Shown here: positions 9,103 to 18,724 of the stretch, in pieces | Numbering within the stretch: the stretch's first letter is position 1 | Layout of the letters: each line of letters starts with the position of its first letter | Source: Terribacillus saccharophilus | GTDB lineage: Bacteria; Bacillota; Bacilli; Bacillales; Amphibacillaceae | Assembly: GCF_002272075.1 (NCBI RefSeq) | Contig: NZ_NPBJ01000004.1 | Span: forward strand, 62,001 to 126,000 | Direction of reading: 5' to 3' | Length of the DNA: 64,000 nt | The notes under the pieces: generated by a model | Told to the model about the DNA's origin: nothing | The model's database searches: none | The model's input: only the letters and a program-made list of their open reading frames with translations | Translations under genes and position numbers: made by a program

Positions 9103-10344
9103 TTGAAAAGGGGATTGTTGCTGGTCATGATGCTGATGCTCGTTCTAAGTGCTTTTCCTGCAGACAAAGAGGTTGCTGCCCATAAAAAAAAGAAAGATAA
9201 TAAAGTAACGCCTGGTGTTGAGGTCCTTTTAGATGATCAGAAAGAACTTTTAAAAGGCAAAAAAGTTGGCTTAATCACCAATCCGACCGGTATTGACTCA
9301 AAAATGAACAGCATTGTTGATTTGCTGCATGATGATTCGGATATTGAACTGACAGCTTTATTCGGCCCTGAGCATGGCGTACGCGGTGATGCTCAGGCAG
9401 GGGAATATGTTGAATCTTATATTGACGAAAAAACAGGACTACCTGTATACAGTCTCTACGGACAAACAAGAAAACCAACACCTGAAATGCTTAAAAACGT
9501 AGAAGTGCTTGTCTTTGATATTCAGGACGTCGGCACACGCTATTACACATACATCTACACAATGGCTTATGCCATGGAAGCAGCAAAAGAAAACAATATT
9601 CCAATTGTCGTGCTTGACCGTCCGAATCCTCAAGGCGGACTTACAGTTGATGGTCCTGTACTTGAGCCTGAGTTCTCTTCTTTTATAGGGATGTATCCAA
9701 TTCCAACAAAGCACGGAATGACAGTCGGAGAGCTTGCTTCCTTCTTCAACGAAGAATTTAATATTGGAGCAGATTTGAGAGTCGTTAAAATGAAAGGTTG
9801 GAGGCGTTCCATGGATTTCGATGATACTGGACTTCCATTTGTCCTACCGTCACCAAATATGCCGACAGTATCAACAACATTTGTTTATCCTGCAACTGGT
9901 CTAATTGAAGGAACAAACCTGTCAGAAGGGCGGGGAACAACCAAGCCATTTGAACTGATAGGCGCACCTTTTATCAACAGCACAAATCTTGCTGCAGAAT
10001 TGAACTCACTTAGTCTATCAGGTGTGAAATTCAGGGCTGCATCCTTTACACCGACATCTTCAAAACACGCTGGAAAACTCAGCCATGGTGTTGAAATTTA
10101 TGTAACAGATCGCGCTGATTTCGATGCGGTAACTACAGGACTTTACATCATTAAAACAATTCATGACATGTATCCGGACGATTTCGAATTTCTTTCAAAC
10201 AACTTCTTTGATAAATTGATTGGAAACGATCGGGTCAGAACAATGATTCTTGAAGGGGCATCCGTTGAAGAAATCATGAAAGGACATCAGAAAGAACTGC
10301 ATGAATTTAAGAAGGTTCGAAAAGAGTACTTAATTTATAAGTAA
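9103..10344 (+). CDS. namZ: Exo-beta-N-acetylmuramidase (DUF1343, NamZ/YbbC)
   Basis: A 413-residue exported protein with a short Sec signal (MKRGLLLVMMLMLVLSAFP) and the DUF1343 core. Visible family motifs are GLITNPTG, FGPEHGVRGDAQAGE, VFDIQDVGTRYYTYI and VLDRPNPQGG. B. subtilis YbbC/NamZ of this family cleaves MurNAc from the non-reducing end after NagZ removes GlcNAc. The start is TTG at 9103 behind ggggaggag; no ATG fits as well. It forms an operon with nagZ. The genes that accompany this pair in B. subtilis (murQ, murR, murP, amiE) are not found here, so uptake and further catabolism must be encoded elsewhere. Confidence 0.9.
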   Translation: MKRGLLLVMMLMLVLSAFPADKEVAAHKKKKDNKVTPGVEVLLDDQKELLKGKKVGLITNPTGIDSKMNSIVDLLHDDSDIELTALFGPEHGVRGDAQAGEYVESYIDEKTGLPVYSLYGQTRKPTPEMLKNVEVLVFDIQDVGTRYYTYIYTMAYAMEAAKENNIPIVVLDRPNPQGGLTVDGPVLEPEFSSFIGMYPIPTKHGMTVGELASFFNEEFNIGADLRVVKMKGWRRSMDFDDTGLPFVLPSPNMPTVSTTFVYPATGLIEGTNLSEGRGTTKPFELIGAPFINSTNLAAELNSLSLSGVKFRAASFTPTSSKHAGKLSHGVEIYVTDRADFDAVTTGLYIIKTIHDMYPDDFEFLSNNFFDKLIGNDRVRTMILEGASVEEIMKGHQKELHEFKKVRKEYLIYK

Positions 10345-10350
10345 TTGTTT

Positions 10351-10387
10351 AAGAAAGGGTGAAATCATTGAGATTCACCCTTTCTTA
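10351..10387 (+). terminator. Terminator after namZ
   Basis: A 12-bp perfect stem, aagaaagggtga (10351-10362) with tcaccctttctt (10374-10385), just after the stop codon. The downstream T-run is poor. Confidence 0.6.
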
Positions 10388-10584
10388 GTATAGGAAAATA
10401 CTTGTTTCTCCATCGACTTTGAAAAAGGCAGCTGAAGCGGACGTCTCCAAGGGGTATTAACATGGGGAAGCGATCACTTGTACACTCTATTGATATATAA
10501 TTGAACTAATTAACTGAATAATCACAGAAACGAGATGATACTGTATGAAAATGGCGAGAGGTAGAGAATTACTTACAGCGGAAT

Positions 10585-10968
10585 AGCGACAATTTAATCG
10601 ATAACATACGGAGTAAAAAGGCAAATTTAAAATCCTTAAAAGATACATGGCTAGATTTATCAGAAGATAATCCCTACAGCCAATTCTTAATTACGGTTAT
10701 GGCGGGTATAAACCAATTAGAACGTGATCTTATCCGTATGCGGCAGCGTGAATGGATTGAACTGGCTAAGAAAGATGGAAAGTTTAAAGGTCGGTTAAAG
10801 AAGTACCATAAAAATCATGCAGGAATGAATAGTGCAGTAAAGCTTTATAAAGAGGGAGATATGACTGTAAATCAAATTTGTGAAATTACAAATGTGTCTA
10901 GGACTCATTATATAGAAAGCTATCGGAAAAGAACAGTTGATCAGTTATACCAAAAATCGGAAATATAA
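10585..10968 (+). pseudogene. Serine resolvase remnant, N-terminal catalytic domain lost
   Basis: The frame reads through residues such as ANLKSLKDTWLDLSEDNPYSQF, MAGINQLERDLIRMRQREW and a C-terminal helix-turn-helix (MTVNQICEITNVSR). These match the middle and C-terminal DNA-binding part of Tn3/plasmid-type serine resolvases. The catalytic serine domain (about 70-100 residues) is missing: upstream sequence in this frame does not resemble it, and the first in-frame ATG (10699) is an internal methionine. It is therefore a broken gene and a trace of a former transposon or plasmid integration. No inverted repeats or transposase were found nearby. Confidence 0.75.
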
Positions 10969-11003
10969 AATGGAAAATAAATTTCATATAGAGGTGGAAT
11001 TAT

Positions 11004-11966
11004 ATGGCTAAAATTGACAATGTGTTAGCAATTCTATGGATGCTTCGTTCAGGTGAAAAAATTACTGCAAAACAAATCTCAGAAAAGTTAGAGATGAATA
11101 TAAGGACTGTGTATCGTTATATTGATACAATTTCAACAAGTGGCGTACCTATAATTTCAGAACCAGGACATAACGGTGGATACACTTTACTGAACAATTT
11201 TATTGAGGCTCCTCTTTTTTTTGATTTTGAGGAGCAAACTTCACTATTTCACGCTGCTGTTTTTGCAGAAGAAGCCGGATATTATGGAGGTGAAGCACTA
11301 AATAGGGCCATTTCAAAACTAAGCAATTACTCAAATCAAGAGCAGGAAACAAAGATAAACCAACATTTAACTAGTCTTGAAGTAATAAGTCGATTAAGTT
11401 CACTCTCTATGGAAACTTTTTTGAAGGAGTTGGAGCAGGTCGTAGCTGACGGGTACTCAGTAAAAATTCTTTACCGTAAAAGTGGCGAAAAGCAATTAAA
11501 TTATAGATTGGTCGATCCGTACAGAATTATCTATTGGAATAATAAGTGGTATGTAATTGGATTTTGTCATCTTAGGAATGATATCCGTAGTTTTAGAGTA
11601 GATCGAATTGAAAATCTAATGCTAACCGAAAATAAGTTTAACCGGCCAGAAAATTTTTCAGCACGTGACTTTTTTATGAAAAATCTTCTTCCAACTATCG
11701 AAAATAAAGAAGGGATTATTTCTTTGGTTATTAAAGGGGATAAAAGTGTATTGGCAGATATCAGCCAACATTGGTTTTTAGGACATTATTTACAAGAGTG
11801 GAATTCAAATCAAGCAGTATTTCTTCTTGAGAAAGATATGATACATACATATGTACCTTATTTACTTTTAACGTACGGTAAATCTATTCGAGTTATTGAG
11901 CCAATCAGCCTTAAGAAAAGAATGATTGAAGTTTTGTCGGAATTAATAAATTTTCATCAAATTTGA
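11004..11966 (+). CDS. HTH-WYL transcriptional regulator (YafY/YobV type)
   Basis: A 320-residue regulator. The first 60 residues form a winged HTH (KITAKQISEKLEMNIRTVYRYIDTI). Residues about 140-320 hold a WYL ligand-sensing domain and its C-terminal extension, with WNNKWYVIGFCHLRNDIRSF and VDRI. Such proteins often repress a neighbouring gene and respond to a small ligand, nucleotide or ssDNA. The RBS gaggtgg is well placed. The following DJ-1/PfpI gene is separated by a hairpin and is a candidate target (inference). Base composition is clearly more AT-rich than flanking genes, and the resolvase remnant lies 36 bp upstream, which suggests transfer. Confidence 0.8.
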   Translation: MAKIDNVLAILWMLRSGEKITAKQISEKLEMNIRTVYRYIDTISTSGVPIISEPGHNGGYTLLNNFIEAPLFFDFEEQTSLFHAAVFAEEAGYYGGEALNRAISKLSNYSNQEQETKINQHLTSLEVISRLSSLSMETFLKELEQVVADGYSVKILYRKSGEKQLNYRLVDPYRIIYWNNKWYVIGFCHLRNDIRSFRVDRIENLMLTENKFNRPENFSARDFFMKNLLPTIENKEGIISLVIKGDKSVLADISQHWFLGHYLQEWNSNQAVFLLEKDMIHTYVPYLLLTYGKSIRVIEPISLKKRMIEVLSELINFHQI

Positions 11967-12000
11967 ATACTTCCCTGACGCTAGATGTCAGGGAAGTATT
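11966..12000 (+). terminator. Hairpin between the WYL regulator and DJ-1 genes
   Basis: A perfect 14-bp stem (aatacttccctgac with gtcagggaagtatt) with a short loop. It lacks a real T-run, so it may only weaken read-through. Confidence 0.5.
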
Positions 12001-12041
12001 GTTATATTTGGCTATATCAATTGTGATTGGAGTGTTATTAG

Positions 12042-12674
12042 ATGCAAACAAAAAAAGTTTTTCTATATGTATTTAATACAATGTCGGACTGGGAATATGG
12101 ATATTTAATTGCTGAACTAAACTCAGGAAGATATTTCAAAAAAGATTTAGCACCTTTAAAAGTAATTACAGTAGGAGCTAATAAAGAAATTATTACTACT
12201 ATGGGAGGACTGAGCATAGAACCAGATATTTCCCTTGAAGAATGTACTCTTGATAATACAGATCTTTTAATTTTACCAGGAGGGAATTCTTGGAGTGAAG
12301 AAATTCATCAACCTATCTTGGATAGAATTGGCCAAGCTTTAAAGCTTGGCACTATTGTTGCTGCAATTTGTGGTGCAACTGAAGGCCTTGCGAATATGGG
12401 ATACTTAGATACTAGAAAGCATACAAGTAATAACTTAGAATATACTAAAATGGTATGTCCTAACTATAAAGGAGAAAAGTTCTATAAGTTAAAATCTGCG
12501 GTATCTGATGCGAATTTAGTTACTGCATCAGGAATAGCTCCTCTGGAATTTGCAATGGAGGTACTGAAAAAAATAGATGTATTTGCACCAGATGCATTAC
12601 ATTCATGGTATAACCTAAATAAGACTCATAAACCCGAATACTTCTTCCAGTTAATGGATTCAATAAATAGATGA
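12042..12674 (+). CDS. DJ-1/PfpI-family protein
   Basis: A 210-residue class I glutamine-amidotransferase-like protein. The nucleophile elbow AAICGATEGLA places the conserved cysteine near residue 110, preceded by LLILPGGNSW. Members include stress chaperones, glyoxalase/deglycase-like enzymes and YoaZ-type proteins; the exact activity cannot be assigned. It lies in the AT-rich segment with the WYL regulator. The start ATG has ttggagtg upstream. Its own terminator follows. Confidence 0.75.
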   Translation: MQTKKVFLYVFNTMSDWEYGYLIAELNSGRYFKKDLAPLKVITVGANKEIITTMGGLSIEPDISLEECTLDNTDLLILPGGNSWSEEIHQPILDRIGQALKLGTIVAAICGATEGLANMGYLDTRKHTSNNLEYTKMVCPNYKGEKFYKLKSAVSDANLVTASGIAPLEFAMEVLKKIDVFAPDALHSWYNLNKTHKPEYFFQLMDSINR

Positions 12675-12714
12675 GCTAAAAAAAGCAACTTAGCAGATTT
12701 ATATTAGTTTAAAT

Positions 12715-12752
12715 AAATACCATGCTTTAGACAATGTCAAAGCATGGTATTT
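12715..12752 (+). terminator. Terminator after the DJ-1 gene
   Basis: Stem aaataccatgcttt with aaagcatggtattt, about 45 bases after the stop codon. Confidence 0.6.
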
Positions 12753-13126
<374 letters not shown>

Positions 13127-13172
13127 AAAAAATCAGACTGCGCAACGAGTTTACTGCACAATCTGATTTTTT
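13127..13172 (-). terminator. Terminator of the quinone oxidoreductase gene (bidirectional)
   Basis: Imperfect stem of aaaaaatcagactg with the complementary arm ending ctgatttttt. T-runs flank both sides, so it can act in either direction. Confidence 0.65.
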
Positions 13173-13174
13173 TA

Positions 13175-14146
13175 TCAATCTGCTACATGTAATACAATTT
13201 TGCCTGTGTTCTTGTTGCTTTCCATATACTCATGCGAATCTGCAACTTCTGCTAACGGAAATACTTTGTCGACAATTGGTTTGATTGCTTGAGATTCAAA
13301 TAATGGCAATACATTATCAATCAGATCAGCCGTTAATCTGGCTTTGTAATCAATGCTTCTTGTACTTAATAATGTTCCTTTTACATGTAAGCGTTTTGCA
13401 AGTAATGGCGTGATATTCGCATTTTCAAGCTTTGTACCACCTAGGAAACCAATTAAGATCAATCTGCCATCTGTTTTGAGCGTTTTTATATTCTGATCCC
13501 AGTATGTTGCTCCAATGAAATCCAATATAACATCAGCACCTGTATCGGCAAGTTTTTCAGCAAAATCTTCTTCTTTATAGTTAATGGTGATGTCAGCGCC
13601 TAGTTCTTTGCAGAAATCAAGCTTTTCTTTAGATCCGGCTGTAACTGCAACTGTTGCACCTGCTTGTTTAGCTAATTGAATGGCAGCTGTTCCGACGCCG
13701 CTAGCACCAGCATGAATTAAGACAGTTTCACCTTGTTTAAGCTCACCGAGCCAATGTAGCGTCTGATAAGCTGTCATAAACACTTCTGGCACCGCCGCTG
13801 CCTCTTCGTAGCTCAAATGCTCCGGAATGGGCATTGCAAGCTTGCTGTTAAGTACAGCGTATTCTGCGTAGCCGCCGGATGGAATGAGTCCGAATATACG
13901 TTCTCCCTTTTCCCATCCGTATGCTTCCTCTCCTGCTTCTTCCACAACACCAGCAATTTCCAATCCTAAAATTGGATCAAAATCACTTGAAGGGTAATTT
14001 CCTTTTCTTTTTTCTATATCTGCACGGTTAATTGCTGAAGCCTTTACGGAGACAAGAATTTCGTCTGGTTTTATTTTAGGTTTATCGGCTTCTTCCAGTT
14101 TTAGTTTCTCTGTGCCGCCGAAACCTTGTAATGTGATTGCTTTCAT
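13175..14146 (-). CDS. Zinc-independent NAD(P)H:quinone oxidoreductase (MDR family, PIG3-like)
   Basis: A 323-residue medium-chain dehydrogenase/reductase. The N-terminal GroES-like half has INRADIEKRKGNYP. The C-terminal Rossmann half has the nucleotide motif HAGASGVGTAAIQLAKQAG near residue 145. The structural-zinc cysteines of alcohol dehydrogenases are absent, as expected for the quinone oxidoreductase branch. It probably reduces quinones or other electrophilic carbonyl compounds using NADPH. The RBS upstream of 14146 is agggag. It is a single-gene unit with its own terminator. Confidence 0.8.
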   Translation of the reverse strand: MKAITLQGFGGTEKLKLEEADKPKIKPDEILVSVKASAINRADIEKRKGNYPSSDFDPILGLEIAGVVEEAGEEAYGWEKGERIFGLIPSGGYAEYAVLNSKLAMPIPEHLSYEEAAAVPEVFMTAYQTLHWLGELKQGETVLIHAGASGVGTAAIQLAKQAGATVAVTAGSKEKLDFCKELGADITINYKEEDFAEKLADTGADVILDFIGATYWDQNIKTLKTDGRLILIGFLGGTKLENANITPLLAKRLHVKGTLLSTRSIDYKARLTADLIDNVLPLFESQAIKPIVDKVFPLAEVADSHEYMESNKNTGKIVLHVAD

Positions 14147-14174
14147 AGTTATTACTCCCTTTCACTCTTCATTC

Positions 14175-14267
14175 TCAACCTTTACGGAAGAAAAGTAAAT
14201 AAATCAGCACTATCCAGAATGGTATAGCTAACAAGATCCCGATTAGCAGTCCTTTGAAGAATTTCAT
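14175..14267 (-). CDS. Small single-pass membrane protein (30 aa)
   Basis: A 30-codon ORF encoding MKFFKGLLIGILLAIPFWIV and an ending LLFFRKG: one hydrophobic helix with basic ends. The start ATG at 14267 has gaggtg 7 nt upstream, a strong Shine-Dalgarno sequence. No homologue is recognised. It lies between sqdX and the quinone oxidoreductase and shares their direction. Confidence 0.5.
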   Translation of the reverse strand: MKFFKGLLIGILLAIPFWIVLIYLLFFRKG

Positions 14268-14333
14268 GCTGCTGCACCTCATTTCGTGTGCTTTTTCTTA
14301 TTGTTAACCATATGATAAAAAGCTTAAACATGC

Positions 14334-14368
14334 AAAAACCCGGCTCCGTTATCTGGAGCTCGGGTTTT
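14334..14368 (-). terminator. Terminator of the sqd operon, overlapping the sqdX stop
   Basis: Stem aaaacccg-gctcc with ggagc-tcgggtttt. Read on the minus strand it runs from the last codons of sqdX across the stop codon and ends in a T-run, so coding and terminator sequence are shared. Confidence 0.7.
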
Positions 14369-15503
14369 GCACTGCTTGATATACGGGGGATCTTGCTTGA
14401 ATAGTCTCTAAATAGTAATCGAATAATTCACTAGAAGCATTCGTCCAGGAATGCTTCTCAGCTTCAATTCGTACATTCTGTTTCATTTTAGCTGTTAAAT
14501 CTTGATTATCAAGTTTACCAACCGCTTTACTCATACTCGCTACATCTTCATTCTCAAAGAGGAACCCTGTCTTACCTTCCTCTATTTGTTCCAATGTCGG
14601 TCCGCTTTTAGCAGCAATGACAGGAATTCCGGAAGCCATTGCTTCTAGTATGACTAGACCTAGTGTCTCGGTAATAGACGGAAACAGAAAAGCATCAGCA
14701 GAAGCAAACGCCTGGGATAGCTCTTCTCCATGAAGAAAGCCTGTAAATAGCGTGTTTGTTCCCGCAAATATCTTCTCCAATTCTTTACGTGCTGGACCGT
14801 CTCCGATAATAGCTAATGCTAAGTCATCCCGTTCATCCAATAAAGGACGAATCTTATGGATTTCCTTCTCAATTGCCAGTCTACCGACAAAGATGAGCAG
14901 TTTCTTACTATGGTCTCCTTGCAAAAGCCGCTCACGCATACTTTCTGAATAAAAATCCGGATGACGCTTCTCTACATCGACACCTCTGCGCAACACATGC
15001 ATCCGCTCAAAGCCATGCGCATCAAGCTCTTGCTTTATAGCAGCAGACGTACACAGATTGATGTCAGCTGTATTATGAAGCCTTCGGAAATGCCACCAGA
15101 ATAATGGTTTCAAAGGTTTATAAAGCTTGTAGTAATCAAGGTATTTCGGTACATGCGTATGATAGGATGCCAAAAGCGGCAGTCCTTTCTTATGTGCATA
15201 ATGGATTCCTGCTACTCCGACTAAGGCCGGATTCGCTACATGCACGAGATCCGGCTTGTGCTTCTCCAGCAGAGTTTTAATACGTCTTGTCGGCATGGAG
15301 AATTTCTTGGAACGGTAAAATGGCATTGTTACTGTTCCAACCCCTTCCACAAGCGCACCTTCATATTCAGTTACACCTAAATCCGGAGCAATGACGACGA
15401 CTTCATGCTTCTGGCTGCGTAGGTACTTAATCGCTTCGGTGAGCCGGGTGACGACACCGTCAGTCGATGGCAGAAATGTCTCGGTGATAATGACGATTTT
15501 CAA
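14349..15503 (-). CDS. sqdX: Sulfoquinovosyltransferase, GT4 family (SQD2/SqdX)
   Basis: A 384-residue GT-B glycosyltransferase. Motifs match plant SQD2 and cyanobacterial SqdX closely: ETFLPSTDGVVTRL at the N-terminus, ASYHTHVPKYLDYY and KPLFWWHFRRLHNTAD in the middle, RRGVDVEKRHPDFYSE, FVGRLAIEKE, IGDGPARKELE and the donor-binding SITETLGLVILEAMASGIPV. The enzyme moves sulfoquinovose from UDP-sulfoquinovose to diacylglycerol at the inner membrane face, giving SQDG. The start is TTG at 15503, 9 bp after the sqdB stop, with a taggag RBS that overlaps that stop codon, so the two are coupled. GT4 enzymes are easily misassigned, but the adjacent SQD1 homologue fixes the call. Confidence 0.88.
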   Translation of the reverse strand: MKIVIITETFLPSTDGVVTRLTEAIKYLRSQKHEVVVIAPDLGVTEYEGALVEGVGTVTMPFYRSKKFSMPTRRIKTLLEKHKPDLVHVANPALVGVAGIHYAHKKGLPLLASYHTHVPKYLDYYKLYKPLKPLFWWHFRRLHNTADINLCTSAAIKQELDAHGFERMHVLRRGVDVEKRHPDFYSESMRERLLQGDHSKKLLIFVGRLAIEKEIHKIRPLLDERDDLALAIIGDGPARKELEKIFAGTNTLFTGFLHGEELSQAFASADAFLFPSITETLGLVILEAMASGIPVIAAKSGPTLEQIEEGKTGFLFENEDVASMSKAVGKLDNQDLTAKMKQNVRIEAEKHSWTNASSELFDYYLETIQARSPVYQAVQNPSSR

Positions 15504-15512
15504 AGTGTACTC

Positions 15513-16664
<1,152 letters not shown>

Positions 16665-16708
16665 TCATCCTCCTGTGACATCAACATTTCTTGGTACGTT
16701 CGTTAACA

Positions 16709-16743
16709 ATTATATGCTAACGATGCTGCAATGAAAAACAATA
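16709..16743 (-). promoter_or_regulatory. Candidate -10 elements of the sqd operon promoter
   Basis: On the minus strand TATAAT occurs at 16714-16709; a 17-bp spacer upstream gives only TTTTCA as -35. An alternative -10, TATTGT, occurs at 16743-16738, four bases from the nearest PhoP-like box. A weak or missing -35 is typical of activator-dependent promoters. Confidence 0.4.
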
Positions 16744-16746
16744 TGG

Positions 16747-16785
16747 TGTTAAGGAAGATTTGAGAATTTGTAAACAAGTTGTTAA
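16747..16785 (-). promoter_or_regulatory. Four PhoP-box-like repeats upstream of sqdB
   Basis: On the minus strand, going downstream, the hexamers are TTAACA (16785-16780), TTTACA (16774-16769), TCAAAT (16763-16758) and TTAACA (16752-16747). They are spaced exactly 11 bp apart. Bacillus PhoP binds direct repeats of TT(A/C/T)ACA with this 11-bp period. Three boxes are near-perfect and the third is degenerate. The first overlaps the stop codon of the upstream FAD/Rieske gene. Regulation by phosphate starvation is inferred. Confidence 0.65.
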
Positions 16786-18299
16786 CTGTTTAGCCCACGG
16801 TCCAATTTTTTTAGTGGTTTTTTCGCTGGACCTTCGAGAACTTCTCCTGTTCCAGAAAAACGTGATCCGTGACAAGGACAATCCCAGCTGGATTCAGCAC
16901 TATTCCAATTGACTTCGCATTTCATATGGGTACAAGTTGTATCGACTTGGTGAATTTCTCCACTTTCGTCCTTATAGACACCTAGCAGAAGGCCATTAAA
17001 CCGTACTTTGGTCGCTTCGCCCCGCTTCAGGTTAGGGACATACTCATAAGGCTGTTCCAGTTTACCTATCACAAATTCCTTCGCCACTTCCATAACATTC
17101 TTAGTTACACTACCCAAATCCGGGTCAGCCTGAAACCTTGATGGCTGATAAATATTTTTGTAACGGCTGGTACCTGCTGTAATAAGCGACGTAATTTCCA
17201 ATCCGGCAACGATACCGCTTGTCATTCCCCATTTGCGATATCCTGTTGCGACGAAGATATTATCGTTGCCTTTGCTGATATGTCCTATATAAGGAAGATT
17301 ATCTAGTGTGACGATATCCTGTGCGGACCACATATAGATAGGAGTCTCGGTACCCATATACGCAGCAAAGTCCGTTAGCTCCTTATAGTATGTTTCTTCT
17401 GGATGACCTTCGCCTGTACGGTGAGATTCCCCGCCTATGAGAAGCAAGGTGCCGTGTTCTTCTGTTTCAATGCTGCGTATAGACCGGGAAGGTGTATCTG
17501 CATTGATATACATGCCGCCTGGATAAGCCGTTTTTGGCTTAGCAGCTACTACGTAAGATCTATCTTGATACAATCTGGCAAAGTAAAAGCCTTTACCGTC
17601 GTAGAATGGAAAATGAGAAGCGACGACTACCTTTTTACAGTTTACCTTCAATCCGCCCTTTGTAACGACGACGGGGTCTTGTCCTTCTTCAATAGTGTCG
17701 ACTGGAGTATCTGTATATACCTTACCTCCATTATCCAGAAACACTTGCAGCAGGCCATTAAGAAATTTCAGCGGATGATATTGATACTGTCCCTTCATAG
17801 TCAATGCTTTCTCTATGTCAAAGCCAAGTGGAATCGAATCAGTTAGTTCTCCTTGGATTCCGAGCTTCTGATATGCTTCGTATTCTTTCTCCAGCTTATT
17901 GATGTTCTGCTTTTCCTTAGTATAGATATAAGCGTCCTGTTCCGCTAAATGACAGTCAATGTTATGGTCCTTTGTTGACTCTTTGACAAATTCGATCGCA
18001 TTCATGCAAGCTTCATAATGTGTTTTAGCTGTATCGGTATTAAAATGCTGGATATATTCATCATAAATGATTCCATGCTGTGCAGTTAGCTTTGCTGTCG
18101 TATAGCCAGTTGTTCCGCTATAGAGACTGTCTGCTTCCAGTATGGTAACCTGCCGACCTTCCTTGGCAAGCATATAGCCTGTGACAACACCGGTAATACC
18201 ACCTCCAACAATGACGATGTCACTTTCTGTGTCGTAACGGAGTGGTTCAAATTGGGGAATCTCCGTCTTCTCCCGCCAATAGCTTTTATTATGTGTCAT
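16782..18299 (-). CDS. FAD-dependent oxidoreductase with C-terminal Rieske domain (YhfW-like), copy A
   Basis: A 505-residue two-domain flavoprotein. The N-terminal part is a DadA/GlpD-type FAD domain, with the dinucleotide motif VIVGGGITGVVTGYMLAKEG around residues 25-45. The C-terminal 100 residues form a Rieske [2Fe-2S] domain with CTHMKCEVNW and CPCHGSRF providing two Cys-His pairs. B. subtilis YhfW has the same architecture; its substrate is unknown. Start: GTG at 18308 is in frame, but ATG 18299 sits 8 nt after ggag and is preferred. A paralogue of the same layout lies at 18724-20235 on the other side of the acylphosphatase gene. Confidence 0.85.
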   Translation of the reverse strand: MTHNKSYWREKTEIPQFEPLRYDTESDIVIVGGGITGVVTGYMLAKEGRQVTILEADSLYSGTTGYTTAKLTAQHGIIYDEYIQHFNTDTAKTHYEACMNAIEFVKESTKDHNIDCHLAEQDAYIYTKEKQNINKLEKEYEAYQKLGIQGELTDSIPLGFDIEKALTMKGQYQYHPLKFLNGLLQVFLDNGGKVYTDTPVDTIEEGQDPVVVTKGGLKVNCKKVVVASHFPFYDGKGFYFARLYQDRSYVVAAKPKTAYPGGMYINADTPSRSIRSIETEEHGTLLLIGGESHRTGEGHPEETYYKELTDFAAYMGTETPIYMWSAQDIVTLDNLPYIGHISKGNDNIFVATGYRKWGMTSGIVAGLEITSLITAGTSRYKNIYQPSRFQADPDLGSVTKNVMEVAKEFVIGKLEQPYEYVPNLKRGEATKVRFNGLLLGVYKDESGEIHQVDTTCTHMKCEVNWNSAESSWDCPCHGSRFSGTGEVLEGPAKKPLKKLDRGLNS

Positions 18300-18414
18300 G
18301 ATTATCACTCCATCTGTTGTAATAGCACCATTTTTGCCAAAGAAATGATGTGTTAATCAGACGTTTTTTGTATACGCTATCAGGGAAGACTTTCTGCAAG
18401 GAGGCGGTATAGAG

Positions 18415-18687
18415 ATGAAATGTGTACAGATGATAGTCGGCGGAAAGGTTCAAGGTGTCGGTTTTCGGCTTTCTGCTGCAGAAATAGCCCGAAATCTTGA
18501 ATTAGTAGGTTTTGTCCGTAACGAAGCAGATGGTACTGTTCGAGTTGATGCTGAGGGAGATCCAGACCGAGTGGAACAATTCATCCAGCAGATCCGCAAA
18601 GGTCCGAATACTTTTGTAAAAGTGAAACAAGTAGATTTGAAATACTTAGAAAAACAGCAAGGCTTCAAACGTTTTGAAGTAAGATAA
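18415..18687 (+). CDS. acyP: Acylphosphatase
   Basis: A 90-residue enzyme hydrolysing acyl phosphates. It shows the active-site loop GKVQGVGFR (catalytic Arg near residue 18) and the conserved Asn in GFVRNEADGTV near residue 40. The length is normal. The RBS aaggaggcgg is strong. It is transcribed divergently from FAD/Rieske copy A and convergently with copy B, sharing a bidirectional terminator with the latter. Confidence 0.92.
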   Translation: MKCVQMIVGGKVQGVGFRLSAAEIARNLELVGFVRNEADGTVRVDAEGDPDRVEQFIQQIRKGPNTFVKVKQVDLKYLEKQQGFKRFEVR

Positions 18688-18690
18688 CCT

Positions 18691-18724
18691 AAAAACGCCC
18701 GGCTATTATGCCGAGCGTTTTTTT
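18691..18724. terminator. Bidirectional terminator between acyP and FAD/Rieske copy B
   Basis: Stem aaaaacgcccggc with gccgagcgttttt, with T-runs in both directions; it abuts both convergent stop codons. Confidence 0.8.

Noticed and set aside
10699-10968. Intact small DNA-binding protein of 89 residues
   Set aside because: The frame continues upstream with clear resolvase sequence and the start methionine is an internal one; it is a truncated resolvase.
11966-12000. A strong intrinsic terminator after the WYL gene
   Set aside because: The stem is perfect but no T-run follows, so it is listed only as a hairpin of moderate confidence.
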